Assembly: GCF_000364625.1 (NCBI RefSeq)
Contig: NZ_KB822599.1
Span: forward strand, 62,001 to 126,000
DNA: 64,000 bases
Source of the DNA: Pseudomonas thermotolerans DSM 14292
Lineage (GTDB): Bacteria > Pseudomonadota > Gammaproteobacteria > Pseudomonadales > Pseudomonadaceae
Direction of reading: 5' to 3'
The translations under genes were made by a program, and so were the position numbers. Positions 50,765 through 59,440 of this stretch are shown here, one piece after another. Position 1 is the first letter of the stretch. Each line of letters opens with the position of its first letter. The notes under the pieces were generated by a model. It saw only the letters and a program-made list of their open reading frames with translations, was not told the DNA's origin and ran no database searches.

Positions 50765-53131
50765 ATGGCCTATGAACACTTGCGCCTGGAACGGGAAACA
50801 CCGATCAATCTGCGTCATCCGCGAAAGTATGGGGGCGGACTCCAACCGGAGAATCCGCGTGCATATGGTGCAGAGCTTTCAAATAAGCTCCGAGATGCAA
50901 AATCCCGTATTTTGGATCCTGAACAAGCAGATATCGGCGGCTTCGATAATCGAAAACTGCTAAAGATCCGGTTGCATGCTGGGGATAAGAGTGTTCCTCC
51001 CTTTGATGCCATCCCTGGTGTCGAGATCGTTAGTCAAGAAGACGAGGCGGTTGTTCTGGCTTTCGCCACCGAGGAAGGCCTGGCTGAGTTCGAACGGCGT
51101 TTGGCATCGTTGGCGCGCGACGGTAGCGTTACACGAAAGGAGCTGCTGTACGCCATCGAGGACTTCGACCACTGGACACCGGAAGACCGCACTGGCAACG
51201 CTCTCCGCGAACAGGGATTTCCCGCACGGGCGCCATTCACGCTCGATATTGAACTCTGGCCTCAGGAGCGGCAAGACAAGCGTCAGGCCATGTTCAGCGC
51301 CTTTGTGGCCTGGTTGCAGGACCGCGGTATCGAGAAGCTGGACGCGCTTCAACAACCCTCGCTTGTGATGCTGCGCGTGCGCTGCAACCAGCAACAGGCA
51401 GAACTGCTTCTGCGCCACCGGGACGTTCGCACGGTGGATCTGCCGCCTCGTCTGGGCGTTTCCGTTCAGCTGTTGATGACAGACATCAACCAGTTTCCAG
51501 CTGTCGATCCACCGTCTGCCGATGCGCCTGCGATTGCGGTTCTCGACTCCGGCTTGACCTCAGGTCACCCCCTGCTTGCCGCTGCTGTCGGCGATGCTCA
51601 AGGCTATCTGGAGCCGCATCGAAGTGTTCATGATGCCGAACCGTGGCATGGCACCTTCGTCGGTGGACTTGCGTTGTACGGTGATGTCGATAACGCCATC
51701 CAGCAGCGCCAGTTCGTTCCACAGTTGCGCCTGTTTTCGGGCAAGGTGTTCGAAGACGATGAACAGAAAAATCAGGCCGAGTTTGTCGAAAAAGCGGTCG
51801 AGGAAGCGGTGCGCGATCTGCACGAACAGTACGGCTGCAAGATTTTCAACCTCAGCTATGGCGACCTGAATAAGGTCTACGACGGTCGGCATGTCCGGGG
51901 ACTGGCCTATACCCTGGACCGTCTGACACGCGAGCTGGGCGTGTTGTTTGTGGTGCCGACGGGTAATTTGCAGTCCTATCAGCTGCCGCAGGACGCTCGC
52001 GAGCAATACCCCAACTACTTGTTTGAAGAGCAAGCACGGCTTCTGGACCCCGCCACGGCGCTCAATGCCCTTACGGTGGGCGGCATCAGCCTGTTCGAGG
52101 CTACGCGCGATGCGCAGAGATATCCTGACACCATAGAAGATCACATCCTGGCACGGGCGAACCAGCCTTTTCCTTTGACGCGGCGCGGGCCATCCATCAA
52201 TGGGGCCATCAAACCGGATGTGGTCGAACATGCTGGCAACTTCGCTTTGCTGCGTAATGGCGCAGTACCTCACCACGCAAGAAGGGGGCTTGGAGTCATA
52301 TCGCTAAATGGTGGATTTGCCGCGGGTTCACCTTTCTCGGAAGGCATCGGCACCAGCTATGCCGCGCCGCTGGTGGCCCACAAGGCTGCGCGCCTGCTGG
52401 CCGCAGTTCCTGATGCCACGCCGAACCTGCTGCGTGCATTGATCGGCGCGCACGCGCGTTGGCCTGGCGCTTGCGAAACCTTGCTTGGCCCCGGGTACAG
52501 GTCAGAAGGACGTGAACGGCTCCTGCAACTCATCGGCTACGGCAGGGTGGATGATGCGGCACTCTACCGCTCGCTTGATAACACGGTGACCTTGCTGGCG
52601 GAAGAACGCATCGACAGCGACAAGCATCATTTCTTCGAACTGCCCGTGCCGGAAAGCTTCTGGGCCAACGGGCGCCGTACCCGCGAAATTACGGTGGCGC
52701 TGGCCTACAGTCCCGATGTGCGCACAACCCGCCTGGACTATCGCCGCACGAAACTCTGGTTCAACCTCGTGGTAGCCGACAGCTTGGATGACGTGACTCG
52801 TGCCTTCCAGCGCAACCGGGAAGAAGGTATGGGGGAGCACAGCAATGGCCGCTGGCTATCCAACGAGACCCGCAAAAATGGCACCTTGCAAGTCTCCCGT
52901 TGGGAGTTCAGGCAAGTACCTGTGCGGGGCGACAAAGTGTTTGTCGTGGTTACCCGGCAAGACAGTGCGTGGTCACACGATGAGCATCGAGCCGAAGCAG
53001 AACCGTACGCCTTGGCTGTGGTGCTGGCCGATAGGGAGCAGGCCAACGCCCAGCTATATGCGCAAGTCCAGGCCATGTTGCAGGCCCGTGCCCAGGCGCG
53101 CGCGCGCGCCCGTATCGGAGGGATGGGCTGA
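50765..53131 (+). CDS. ietS: IetS-like S8 subtilisin-family serine protease
   Basis: 788 aa, no signal peptide, so cytosolic. A ~240-aa N-terminal region precedes the peptidase domain. Triad visible: Asp261 (AIAVLDSGL), His295 (WHGTFVGG, where secreted subtilisins have HGTHVAG), Ser531 (GTSYAAP). A ~230-aa C-terminal domain follows. The stop overlaps the AIPR start in TGATG. Presumed to be held inactive or delivered by the AAA ATPase, then to cut host or phage proteins; the substrate is unknown. Confidence 0.82.
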   Translation: MAYEHLRLERETPINLRHPRKYGGGLQPENPRAYGAELSNKLRDAKSRILDPEQADIGGFDNRKLLKIRLHAGDKSVPPFDAIPGVEIVSQEDEAVVLAFATEEGLAEFERRLASLARDGSVTRKELLYAIEDFDHWTPEDRTGNALREQGFPARAPFTLDIELWPQERQDKRQAMFSAFVAWLQDRGIEKLDALQQPSLVMLRVRCNQQQAELLLRHRDVRTVDLPPRLGVSVQLLMTDINQFPAVDPPSADAPAIAVLDSGLTSGHPLLAAAVGDAQGYLEPHRSVHDAEPWHGTFVGGLALYGDVDNAIQQRQFVPQLRLFSGKVFEDDEQKNQAEFVEKAVEEAVRDLHEQYGCKIFNLSYGDLNKVYDGRHVRGLAYTLDRLTRELGVLFVVPTGNLQSYQLPQDAREQYPNYLFEEQARLLDPATALNALTVGGISLFEATRDAQRYPDTIEDHILARANQPFPLTRRGPSINGAIKPDVVEHAGNFALLRNGAVPHHARRGLGVISLNGGFAAGSPFSEGIGTSYAAPLVAHKAARLLAAVPDATPNLLRALIGAHARWPGACETLLGPGYRSEGRERLLQLIGYGRVDDAALYRSLDNTVTLLAEERIDSDKHHFFELPVPESFWANGRRTREITVALAYSPDVRTTRLDYRRTKLWFNLVVADSLDDVTRAFQRNREEGMGEHSNGRWLSNETRKNGTLQVSRWEFRQVPVRGDKVFVVVTRQDSAWSHDEHRAEAEPYALAVVLADREQANAQLYAQVQAMLQARAQARARARIGGMG

Positions 53132-54921
53132 TGGCGGCGCTCGAACCTCAGTACATGGAAATTCTGAAGAAGGCGCTGGCCGAGTGCTTCGTGCCTTTTC
53201 TGCCCCCATTGCTGGATACCACCAAGCCGGCCGACCAGCAGCAGGCCAAGCAAGTATCGCGTGCGTTCAGCGCTTTTGCTCTACACAAGCTACTAGACAT
53301 CACGCCGCAAGCGTCTGCCGCTGCCGTGGTTGACGATTTCAATGACAAGGGGTTGGATGCAATTTACTACCATGCTGCAACGGAAACGCTCTACCTTGTG
53401 CAAGCCAAGCTCAAGGAGTCCGAGCAGTTCAAGCAGGGGGATGCGCAGGCGTTCTGTAGCGGCATCCGCCGGCTCCTGAAACAGGATTTCAGCAGGTTCA
53501 ACGCGAACGTTCAAAACCGTCAGGTTGAGATCGAAAGTGCGCTCGATACATGCAGCCACATCAAGCTGGTCGTACCCTATACCGGAGACGGCGTATCACA
53601 GTCAGCCCTCGATGCACTACAAGAACTGCTGAATGACGATGATCTTGACGAAGAGCGGCTCGACAAGGAGGTGATTTACTACACATCAGTTGAGATCACC
53701 CGCGACTTGCTCGCTGAACAGGCCTATAAGCCTGTTAATACCGCGATCACCTTGCACAAGTGTAGAAATATCGAGGAGCCACGTGAGGCTTACTTTGGCA
53801 TCGCACGACTGAATGATCTGGTCGATTTGCATAACAAAGAGGGAAAGGCACTGTACGAGCGGAATATTCGCTACTTCCTCGGCAGCAAAACCGATGTGAA
53901 TCAGGCCATCCATGCAACGCTACGAGACGAACCCGGCAGCTTCTTTTATCTCAACAATGGCGTCACTGCCGTCTGCGACCAGATTGATCCGAAGGGCAAC
54001 AGGAATGATGCCAAGAAGTTGATAGTGCGTGGCCTATCCATCATCAATGGCGCGCAGACGATCGCATCTGCTGCCGAGTTTGCGGCTCGTCATCCGAACA
54101 GTGACATCAATGGCGCCAAGGTAATGCTCACCTTGATCAAGGCCCCGGCAGACAGGCCATTCGGCAAGCTTGTCACCAAGGCGCGCAATCACCAGAACCC
54201 GGTACAGCTCGCCAGCTTCGCTGCGCTCGATGAGACCCAGGAACGACTGCGACAGGAAATCGCCCACCTCGGCTTCGACTACCGTTACCGTCCCGAAGCA
54301 GCAGGAACCGGTACCAAGATCATTACCTTGGAAGAAGCGTTGAGGGCCCTGGCCTCACTGCAGAACGATGCACGTTATGCCGTGTGGCTGAAAAGTGAGC
54401 CCGGTCGGCTGGCTAATCCTGAGACTGCCGAATACCGGGATCTGTTTGCATCCAAGTTGAACGGAGTGGCCCTGGTCAACGCTGTGCTTTGTCATCGTGC
54501 CATCCGTACCCTTGTTGTCGGATATGAGCAGAACGCTGCGGCGCGCAGCCAGGAACGCCTGATTTATCGGCACGGCATTCACGTCATCACGGCGGTGATG
54601 ATGAAGCGCCTACGCAGCCGCATTGGCAAGGCGGCCGTCATTGACCCCGCGACCATTCTCGCGCTGATCAGCCAGCCGCTCGATCAGCTCCGGCAGCAGA
54701 CCTTCGACCTCGGGCAGCAGCGCCTGCTGGGTGGGGGGCCGTTGGCATTCTTCCGCAACCAGGGCAACGTGGTGGCCTTCCTGGCTGATCTGATGGAAAC
54801 ACATTTCGACCTGGGTGCTGATCCGGCCATGGCGCCACTACGCACTATTCAGAATGTAGCGGACACCTATCCGCGCCAGTGCTTGCTCGATTACCTGTCG
54901 AGCAAGGCGCCGCAACTATGA
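53131..54921 (+). CDS. AIPR-family protein with a PD-(D/E)XK-like N-terminus
   Basis: 596 aa. The AIPR (abortive infection phage resistance) core is seen in GSKTDVNQAIHATL, FFYLNNGVTAVCDQI and LSIINGAQTIASAAEF. Upstream of it, residues ~67-95 read VVDDFNDKGLDAIYY then LYLVQAKLK, i.e. Asp76 and Gln91-x-Lys93 in the arrangement of restriction-like nucleases. The ATG overlaps the ietS stop, which suggests a coupled third partner of IetAS. Cytosolic. Whether it cuts DNA or RNA is unknown. Confidence 0.8.
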   Translation: MAALEPQYMEILKKALAECFVPFLPPLLDTTKPADQQQAKQVSRAFSAFALHKLLDITPQASAAAVVDDFNDKGLDAIYYHAATETLYLVQAKLKESEQFKQGDAQAFCSGIRRLLKQDFSRFNANVQNRQVEIESALDTCSHIKLVVPYTGDGVSQSALDALQELLNDDDLDEERLDKEVIYYTSVEITRDLLAEQAYKPVNTAITLHKCRNIEEPREAYFGIARLNDLVDLHNKEGKALYERNIRYFLGSKTDVNQAIHATLRDEPGSFFYLNNGVTAVCDQIDPKGNRNDAKKLIVRGLSIINGAQTIASAAEFAARHPNSDINGAKVMLTLIKAPADRPFGKLVTKARNHQNPVQLASFAALDETQERLRQEIAHLGFDYRYRPEAAGTGTKIITLEEALRALASLQNDARYAVWLKSEPGRLANPETAEYRDLFASKLNGVALVNAVLCHRAIRTLVVGYEQNAAARSQERLIYRHGIHVITAVMMKRLRSRIGKAAVIDPATILALISQPLDQLRQQTFDLGQQRLLGGGPLAFFRNQGNVVAFLADLMETHFDLGADPAMAPLRTIQNVADTYPRQCLLDYLSSKAPQL

Positions 54922-54931
54922 GAACAACTTC

Positions 54932-56656
54932 ATGAGCAAACAAAAACTTGAACTAACCTGGATCGGCAAGGAGAAGCGGCCGAAGCTGGAGCCGCGTATC
55001 CTGCTGGAAGATCCGGAAAAGTCGTATCACGCCAAGCATCGCGTGACGGACAACGACATCTTCGACAACCGGCTGATCTTTGGTGACAACCTGCTGGCGC
55101 TGAAGGCGCTAGAGCAGGAGTTTTCCGGCAAGGTGAAGTGCGTTTTTATCGATCCGCCTTACAACACGGGGAGTGCGTTTACCCATTACGACGATGGGCT
55201 GGAGCACTCCATTTGGCTAGGGCTAATGCGTGACCGTCTGGAGATCATCAGGCGCTTGCTCTCGGAGGACGGCTCGCTGTGGATCACCATTGACGACAAC
55301 GAGGCTCACTACCTCAAGGTGCTCTGCGACGAGATATTCGGACGCCCAAACTTTGTAGCCTCGGTGATCTGGGAGAAATCAGATAGTCCGAAGATGGACT
55401 CTCGATATTTCTCTTCTCGCCATGACTATGTCTTAGTTTATGCCAAATCCATTGACGCGCTGAAATTAGCTCGACTTCCGGATGACACCGATGATGCAAC
55501 AAAGCACTACAACAAGACTGACTCCGATGGACGCCGTTACTACACCAAGCCGCTTCGCGCAATGGGCAGCGGCGATGACACTAGGGAGGCCCGCCCAACG
55601 CTGTATTTTCCCATTACGGCGCCGGATGGAACCGCCGTGTATCCGAAGCGTCAAGATGGGGTCGATGGTCGGTGGCGGTGGAGCCAAGAGCGCGTACAGC
55701 GAGATGCCGACAAGCTTGAATGGGTTAAGTCCAAGAATGGATGGAATCCTTATTACAAGATATATGCAGAGGAAGGGAAACAGCGCCCTCCGGAGACCAT
55801 CTGGACTCACAAAGAGGTTGGAAGCAACAGGACGTCAAAGGCCGAAGTTAAAGCACTGATAGATCAGTTAAGCCAGTTCGACACACCGAAGCCTGAGGCT
55901 CTATTGAAGCGCGTACTTGACCTAGCCACAAATCGAGGTGATTTGGTCCTGGATTCGTTTGCCGGTTCTGGCACCACCGGCGCTGTCGCTCACAAAATGG
56001 GCCGCCGCTGGATCATGGTGGAACTGGGCGATCACTGCCATACGCACATCATCCCGCGCCTGAAAAAGGTGATCGACGGCGAGGACCAAGGCGGTATCAG
56101 CAAAGCCGTGAACTGGAAAGGCGGCGGCGGCTTCCGCTATTACCGCCTTGCCCCCAGCCTGATCGTCAACGACCGCTGGGGCAACCCGGTCATCAATCCG
56201 GAGTACAACGCGGCGATGCTGGCCGAGGCACTGGCCAAGCTGGAGGGCTTCACTTACGCGCCGTCCGAGGTGCATTGGTGGCAGCACGGCCACTCCAGCG
56301 AGCGGGACTTCATCTACGTCACTACGCAGAACCTGTCCGCCGAGCAGTTGCAGGCGCTGGCCGATGAAGTCGGCCCGGAGCGGAGCCTGCTGGTGTGCTG
56401 CGCCGCTTTCCATGGCGTTACCGCGGCCAAAGCGGCGGAGCGCTGGCCGAACCTGACGCTGAAGAAGATTCCGAAGATGGTGCTGGCCCGCTGTGAATGG
56501 GGGCGCGACGACTACAGCCTGAACGTGGCGAACCTGCCGATGGCAAAGCCTGATCCCGTTGAGCCTCCGGCTCAGGCGGAAGCGAGTAGAAAAAAAAGCA
56601 GAAAGGCGCCGGCTGCGGAGGCGGGCCAGGGCGCATTGTTTGGGGAGGATGAATGA
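54932..56656 (+). CDS. mod: Type III restriction-modification DNA methyltransferase (Mod)
   Basis: 574 aa beta-class N6-adenine MTase: catalytic DPPYNTG (74-80) precedes the AdoMet motif FAGSGTT (343-349), with the target-recognition region between them. Ends in a Lys/Pro/Ala-rich tail. The central part, about 55350-55950, is distinctly AT-rich relative to the ends. Methylates one strand of an asymmetric site and gives specificity to the Res partner. It starts 10 bp after AIPR and its stop overlaps res. Confidence 0.9.
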   Translation: MSKQKLELTWIGKEKRPKLEPRILLEDPEKSYHAKHRVTDNDIFDNRLIFGDNLLALKALEQEFSGKVKCVFIDPPYNTGSAFTHYDDGLEHSIWLGLMRDRLEIIRRLLSEDGSLWITIDDNEAHYLKVLCDEIFGRPNFVASVIWEKSDSPKMDSRYFSSRHDYVLVYAKSIDALKLARLPDDTDDATKHYNKTDSDGRRYYTKPLRAMGSGDDTREARPTLYFPITAPDGTAVYPKRQDGVDGRWRWSQERVQRDADKLEWVKSKNGWNPYYKIYAEEGKQRPPETIWTHKEVGSNRTSKAEVKALIDQLSQFDTPKPEALLKRVLDLATNRGDLVLDSFAGSGTTGAVAHKMGRRWIMVELGDHCHTHIIPRLKKVIDGEDQGGISKAVNWKGGGGFRYYRLAPSLIVNDRWGNPVINPEYNAAMLAEALAKLEGFTYAPSEVHWWQHGHSSERDFIYVTTQNLSAEQLQALADEVGPERSLLVCCAAFHGVTAAKAAERWPNLTLKKIPKMVLARCEWGRDDYSLNVANLPMAKPDPVEPPAQAEASRKKSRKAPAAEAGQGALFGEDE

Positions 56657-59385
56657 TGAACAGCCGCGTTCTGCACGCCGTGACCGGCCGCCTGTCGTTG
56701 CGGCCGCCGCAGGAGGAGTCGCTGAAGCGGCTGGTGCGCGCCACTGGGGCCGCGCCCGAGCTGTTGAGCCACGATCGGGAGGTGGGGGCCATTCTTTGCA
56801 CGCTGAAGGCGGAGTTCCCCACGCTGGAGGACTTCGAGCGGGAATTTCCCTCGCTGTGCTTCGCGCTGGCCACGGGGGTCGGCAAGACCCGTCTGATGGG
56901 CGCCTTCATCGCCTACCTACACCTGGCGCACGGCATCAACAACTTCTTTGTGCTGGCGCCCAACCTGACCATCTACAACAAGCTGATCACGGATTTCACG
57001 CCCAATACGCCCAAGTACGTGTTCAAGGGCATTGGCGAGTTCGCCATCAATCCGCCGCGGATCATCACCGGGGACAACTACGATCAGTCCGGGGCTGATA
57101 TCACCGGAGACATTTTCGGCGGTATCCGGGTGAATATCTTCAATATCTCCAAGATCAACTCCGAAGTGCGCGGCGGCAAGGAGCCGCGCATCAAGCGGAT
57201 GCGCGAGGTGTTAGGCGACAGTTACTTCAACTACCTGGCGAATCTGCCGGACCTCGTATTGTTGATGGACGAGTCGCACCGCTACCGCGCCCAAGCGGGC
57301 ATGCGGGCCATTAACGAGCTGAAGCCCTTGATCGGTTTGGAGTTGACCGCGACTCCCTTTGTCGAATCCAGCAAAGGGCCGGTGCCGTTCAAGAACGTGG
57401 TGATGGACTACCCGCTGGCACGAGCGATGGAGGATGGTTTCGTCAAGGAGCCGGCGGTCGTTACCCAGCGCAACTTCAAGGCCAGCGATCACACGCCCGA
57501 AGAGATTGAGAAGATCAAGCTCGAAGATGGCGTACGCCTGCATGAAACCACCAAGGTGGAGCTGCTGACCTATGCCCGCGAGAACGGCGTCAAGACCGTC
57601 AAACCTTTCATGCTGGTGATCGCGCGTGATACCAAGCACGCGGCCCAGCTCAAGGAGCTGATCGAGTCGGAGCAGTTCTATGAGGGGCGTTACGCAGGCA
57701 AGGTGATCCAGGTGGATTCCAGCCGCACCGGCGCGGAAGAAGAAGAGATGATCACGCGCCTGCTGGCCGTGGAGAGCGTGGATGAACCGACCGAGATCGT
57801 GATTCACGTCAACATGCTCAAGGAAGGTTGGGACGTGACCAACCTCTACACCATCGTGCCGTTGCGCGCTGCAAACGCACGCACGCTGATCGAGCAGTCC
57901 ATCGGACGCGGCCTGCGCCTGCCCTACGGCAAGCGCACGGGCGTCGCGGCCGTGGATCGCCTGAACATCGTTGCGCACGACAAGTTCCAGGAGATCATCG
58001 ACGAGGCCAACCGCGGCGACTCGCCCATTCGCCTGAAGCAGGTCATCCTGGAAGCGCCCAGTGCCGACGACAAGAAGGTCAGCGTGCAGGTCGAGTCCGG
58101 TGCGGCGGCGCTGCTTGGGCTTGCGGCTGTTGCGCCAGGAGCCGATCCGGCTTCGGTAACAGCCAAAGACGGGAGTCAGACGGCGCCTGCGGTTGAGCCG
58201 GTTTTCACGACCGATGCGGAAAAACAGGCTGCGCGTATGGTGATGGAGGTGATCGGGAAGTATGAGGTCAGGCGAGACCTTGTGCCGACAAGCAGCGCGC
58301 TGTTGACGCCGGAAGTGCAGAAGAAGATCGTGGCGGAGGTCGCTGAACGGCTGAAGCCGGTGCAGGGAAATCTGTTGGCTGAGGCGGATACCAGTCAGCC
58401 CGCGCTGGATCTTGCTGCCGTGGTGGCGAAGACGACCGAGGTTGTCGTGCAGCAGACCATCGATATCCCGCGCATTGTGGTGGTGCCCAAGGGCGAGTTC
58501 ACGACCGGCTTCCATCCCTTCCAGCTGGATGTGAGCCAGCTCCATCTCCAGCCGGGTGAGCGTGAGATCGTCGGCCAGATGCTGCGCACCAACGAGCAGT
58601 TCACCCTGGCCGCCGAGGTCGGACTGAAGGAACAACGCCCGGAGGACTACATTGTCCACGCGCTGGTGGACTTCGATGACATCGACTACTTCACTCACGC
58701 CGACCTCCTCTACGACCTCGCTGGCCAGATGGTGCAGCACCTGCGCAGTTATCTGTCCGAGGAAGAAACCATCAGCGTGCTGGATCGTGACCGCCGCCTG
58801 ATCGCGCGGGAAATTCACGCCCAGATGATGGACCACTTCTGGGAAGAGGCGACCGGGTACGAGGTGCAAGTCAGTCGCGGCTTCACCGAACTCAAGCCGT
58901 GCAACTACACCGCCACGGCGGGCCAAACGGCTCACCACTTCCGGGAGACCGTGACCGAAACCAGTCGCATCAAGCAGATGCTCTTCGGGGGCTTCTCGCG
59001 TTGTCTATACCCGCTACAGAAGTTCGATTCGGACACTGAGCGGCGCTTCGCCATCATCCTGGAGCGCGATGCCCTGAAGTGGTTCAAGCCTGCGAAGGGG
59101 CAGTTCCAGATCTACTACAAGCTTGGCACCGAGCAGCCGGAGTACATCCCGGACTTCGTCGCCGAAACGGACTCGGCGATCTTGATGGTGGAAACCAAAG
59201 CACGCGGCGATATCAACACGCAAGAGGTGCAGGCCAAAGCTGCTGCTGCCTTGCAGTGGTGCCAGCACGCGTCGGACTTTACGGCGAGCGTCGGCGGCAA
59301 ACCGTGGCGGTATCTGCTCGTACCTCACGATGAAGTCAATGAGTCGCGGCGGCTGGCCGACTTTTTGAGGTTTGTGAAGGCTTGA
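56653..59385 (+). CDS. res: Type III restriction enzyme helicase-nuclease subunit (Res)
   Basis: 910 aa (909 from the second ATG; both overlap the mod stop). Walker A ATGVGKT at 73-79, DESH at 206-209, LELTATPF, and motif VI IGRGLRLPYGKRTG. The C-terminal nuclease has the PD-(D/E)XK signature: Pro833-Asp834, then Glu847-Thr-Lys849 (MVETKARGD). All key residues are present, so the pair should be active. It translocates or switches on ATP and cuts when two inversely oriented unmodified sites meet. Confidence 0.9.
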   Translation: MMNSRVLHAVTGRLSLRPPQEESLKRLVRATGAAPELLSHDREVGAILCTLKAEFPTLEDFEREFPSLCFALATGVGKTRLMGAFIAYLHLAHGINNFFVLAPNLTIYNKLITDFTPNTPKYVFKGIGEFAINPPRIITGDNYDQSGADITGDIFGGIRVNIFNISKINSEVRGGKEPRIKRMREVLGDSYFNYLANLPDLVLLMDESHRYRAQAGMRAINELKPLIGLELTATPFVESSKGPVPFKNVVMDYPLARAMEDGFVKEPAVVTQRNFKASDHTPEEIEKIKLEDGVRLHETTKVELLTYARENGVKTVKPFMLVIARDTKHAAQLKELIESEQFYEGRYAGKVIQVDSSRTGAEEEEMITRLLAVESVDEPTEIVIHVNMLKEGWDVTNLYTIVPLRAANARTLIEQSIGRGLRLPYGKRTGVAAVDRLNIVAHDKFQEIIDEANRGDSPIRLKQVILEAPSADDKKVSVQVESGAAALLGLAAVAPGADPASVTAKDGSQTAPAVEPVFTTDAEKQAARMVMEVIGKYEVRRDLVPTSSALLTPEVQKKIVAEVAERLKPVQGNLLAEADTSQPALDLAAVVAKTTEVVVQQTIDIPRIVVVPKGEFTTGFHPFQLDVSQLHLQPGEREIVGQMLRTNEQFTLAAEVGLKEQRPEDYIVHALVDFDDIDYFTHADLLYDLAGQMVQHLRSYLSEEETISVLDRDRRLIAREIHAQMMDHFWEEATGYEVQVSRGFTELKPCNYTATAGQTAHHFRETVTETSRIKQMLFGGFSRCLYPLQKFDSDTERRFAIILERDALKWFKPAKGQFQIYYKLGTEQPEYIPDFVAETDSAILMVETKARGDINTQEVQAKAAAALQWCQHASDFTASVGGKPWRYLLVPHDEVNESRRLADFLRFVKA

Positions 59386-59440
59386 GGCACTACCGTATCT
59401 GGCGACTTGCTCACCTCAAATGACGCAATAAGGAATAACC

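Noticed and set aside
57211..58938. 575-codon open frame on the minus strand opposite res
   Set aside because: Antisense to a conserved helicase gene with all motifs; the translation is His/Leu/Gln-rich without recognisable domains.
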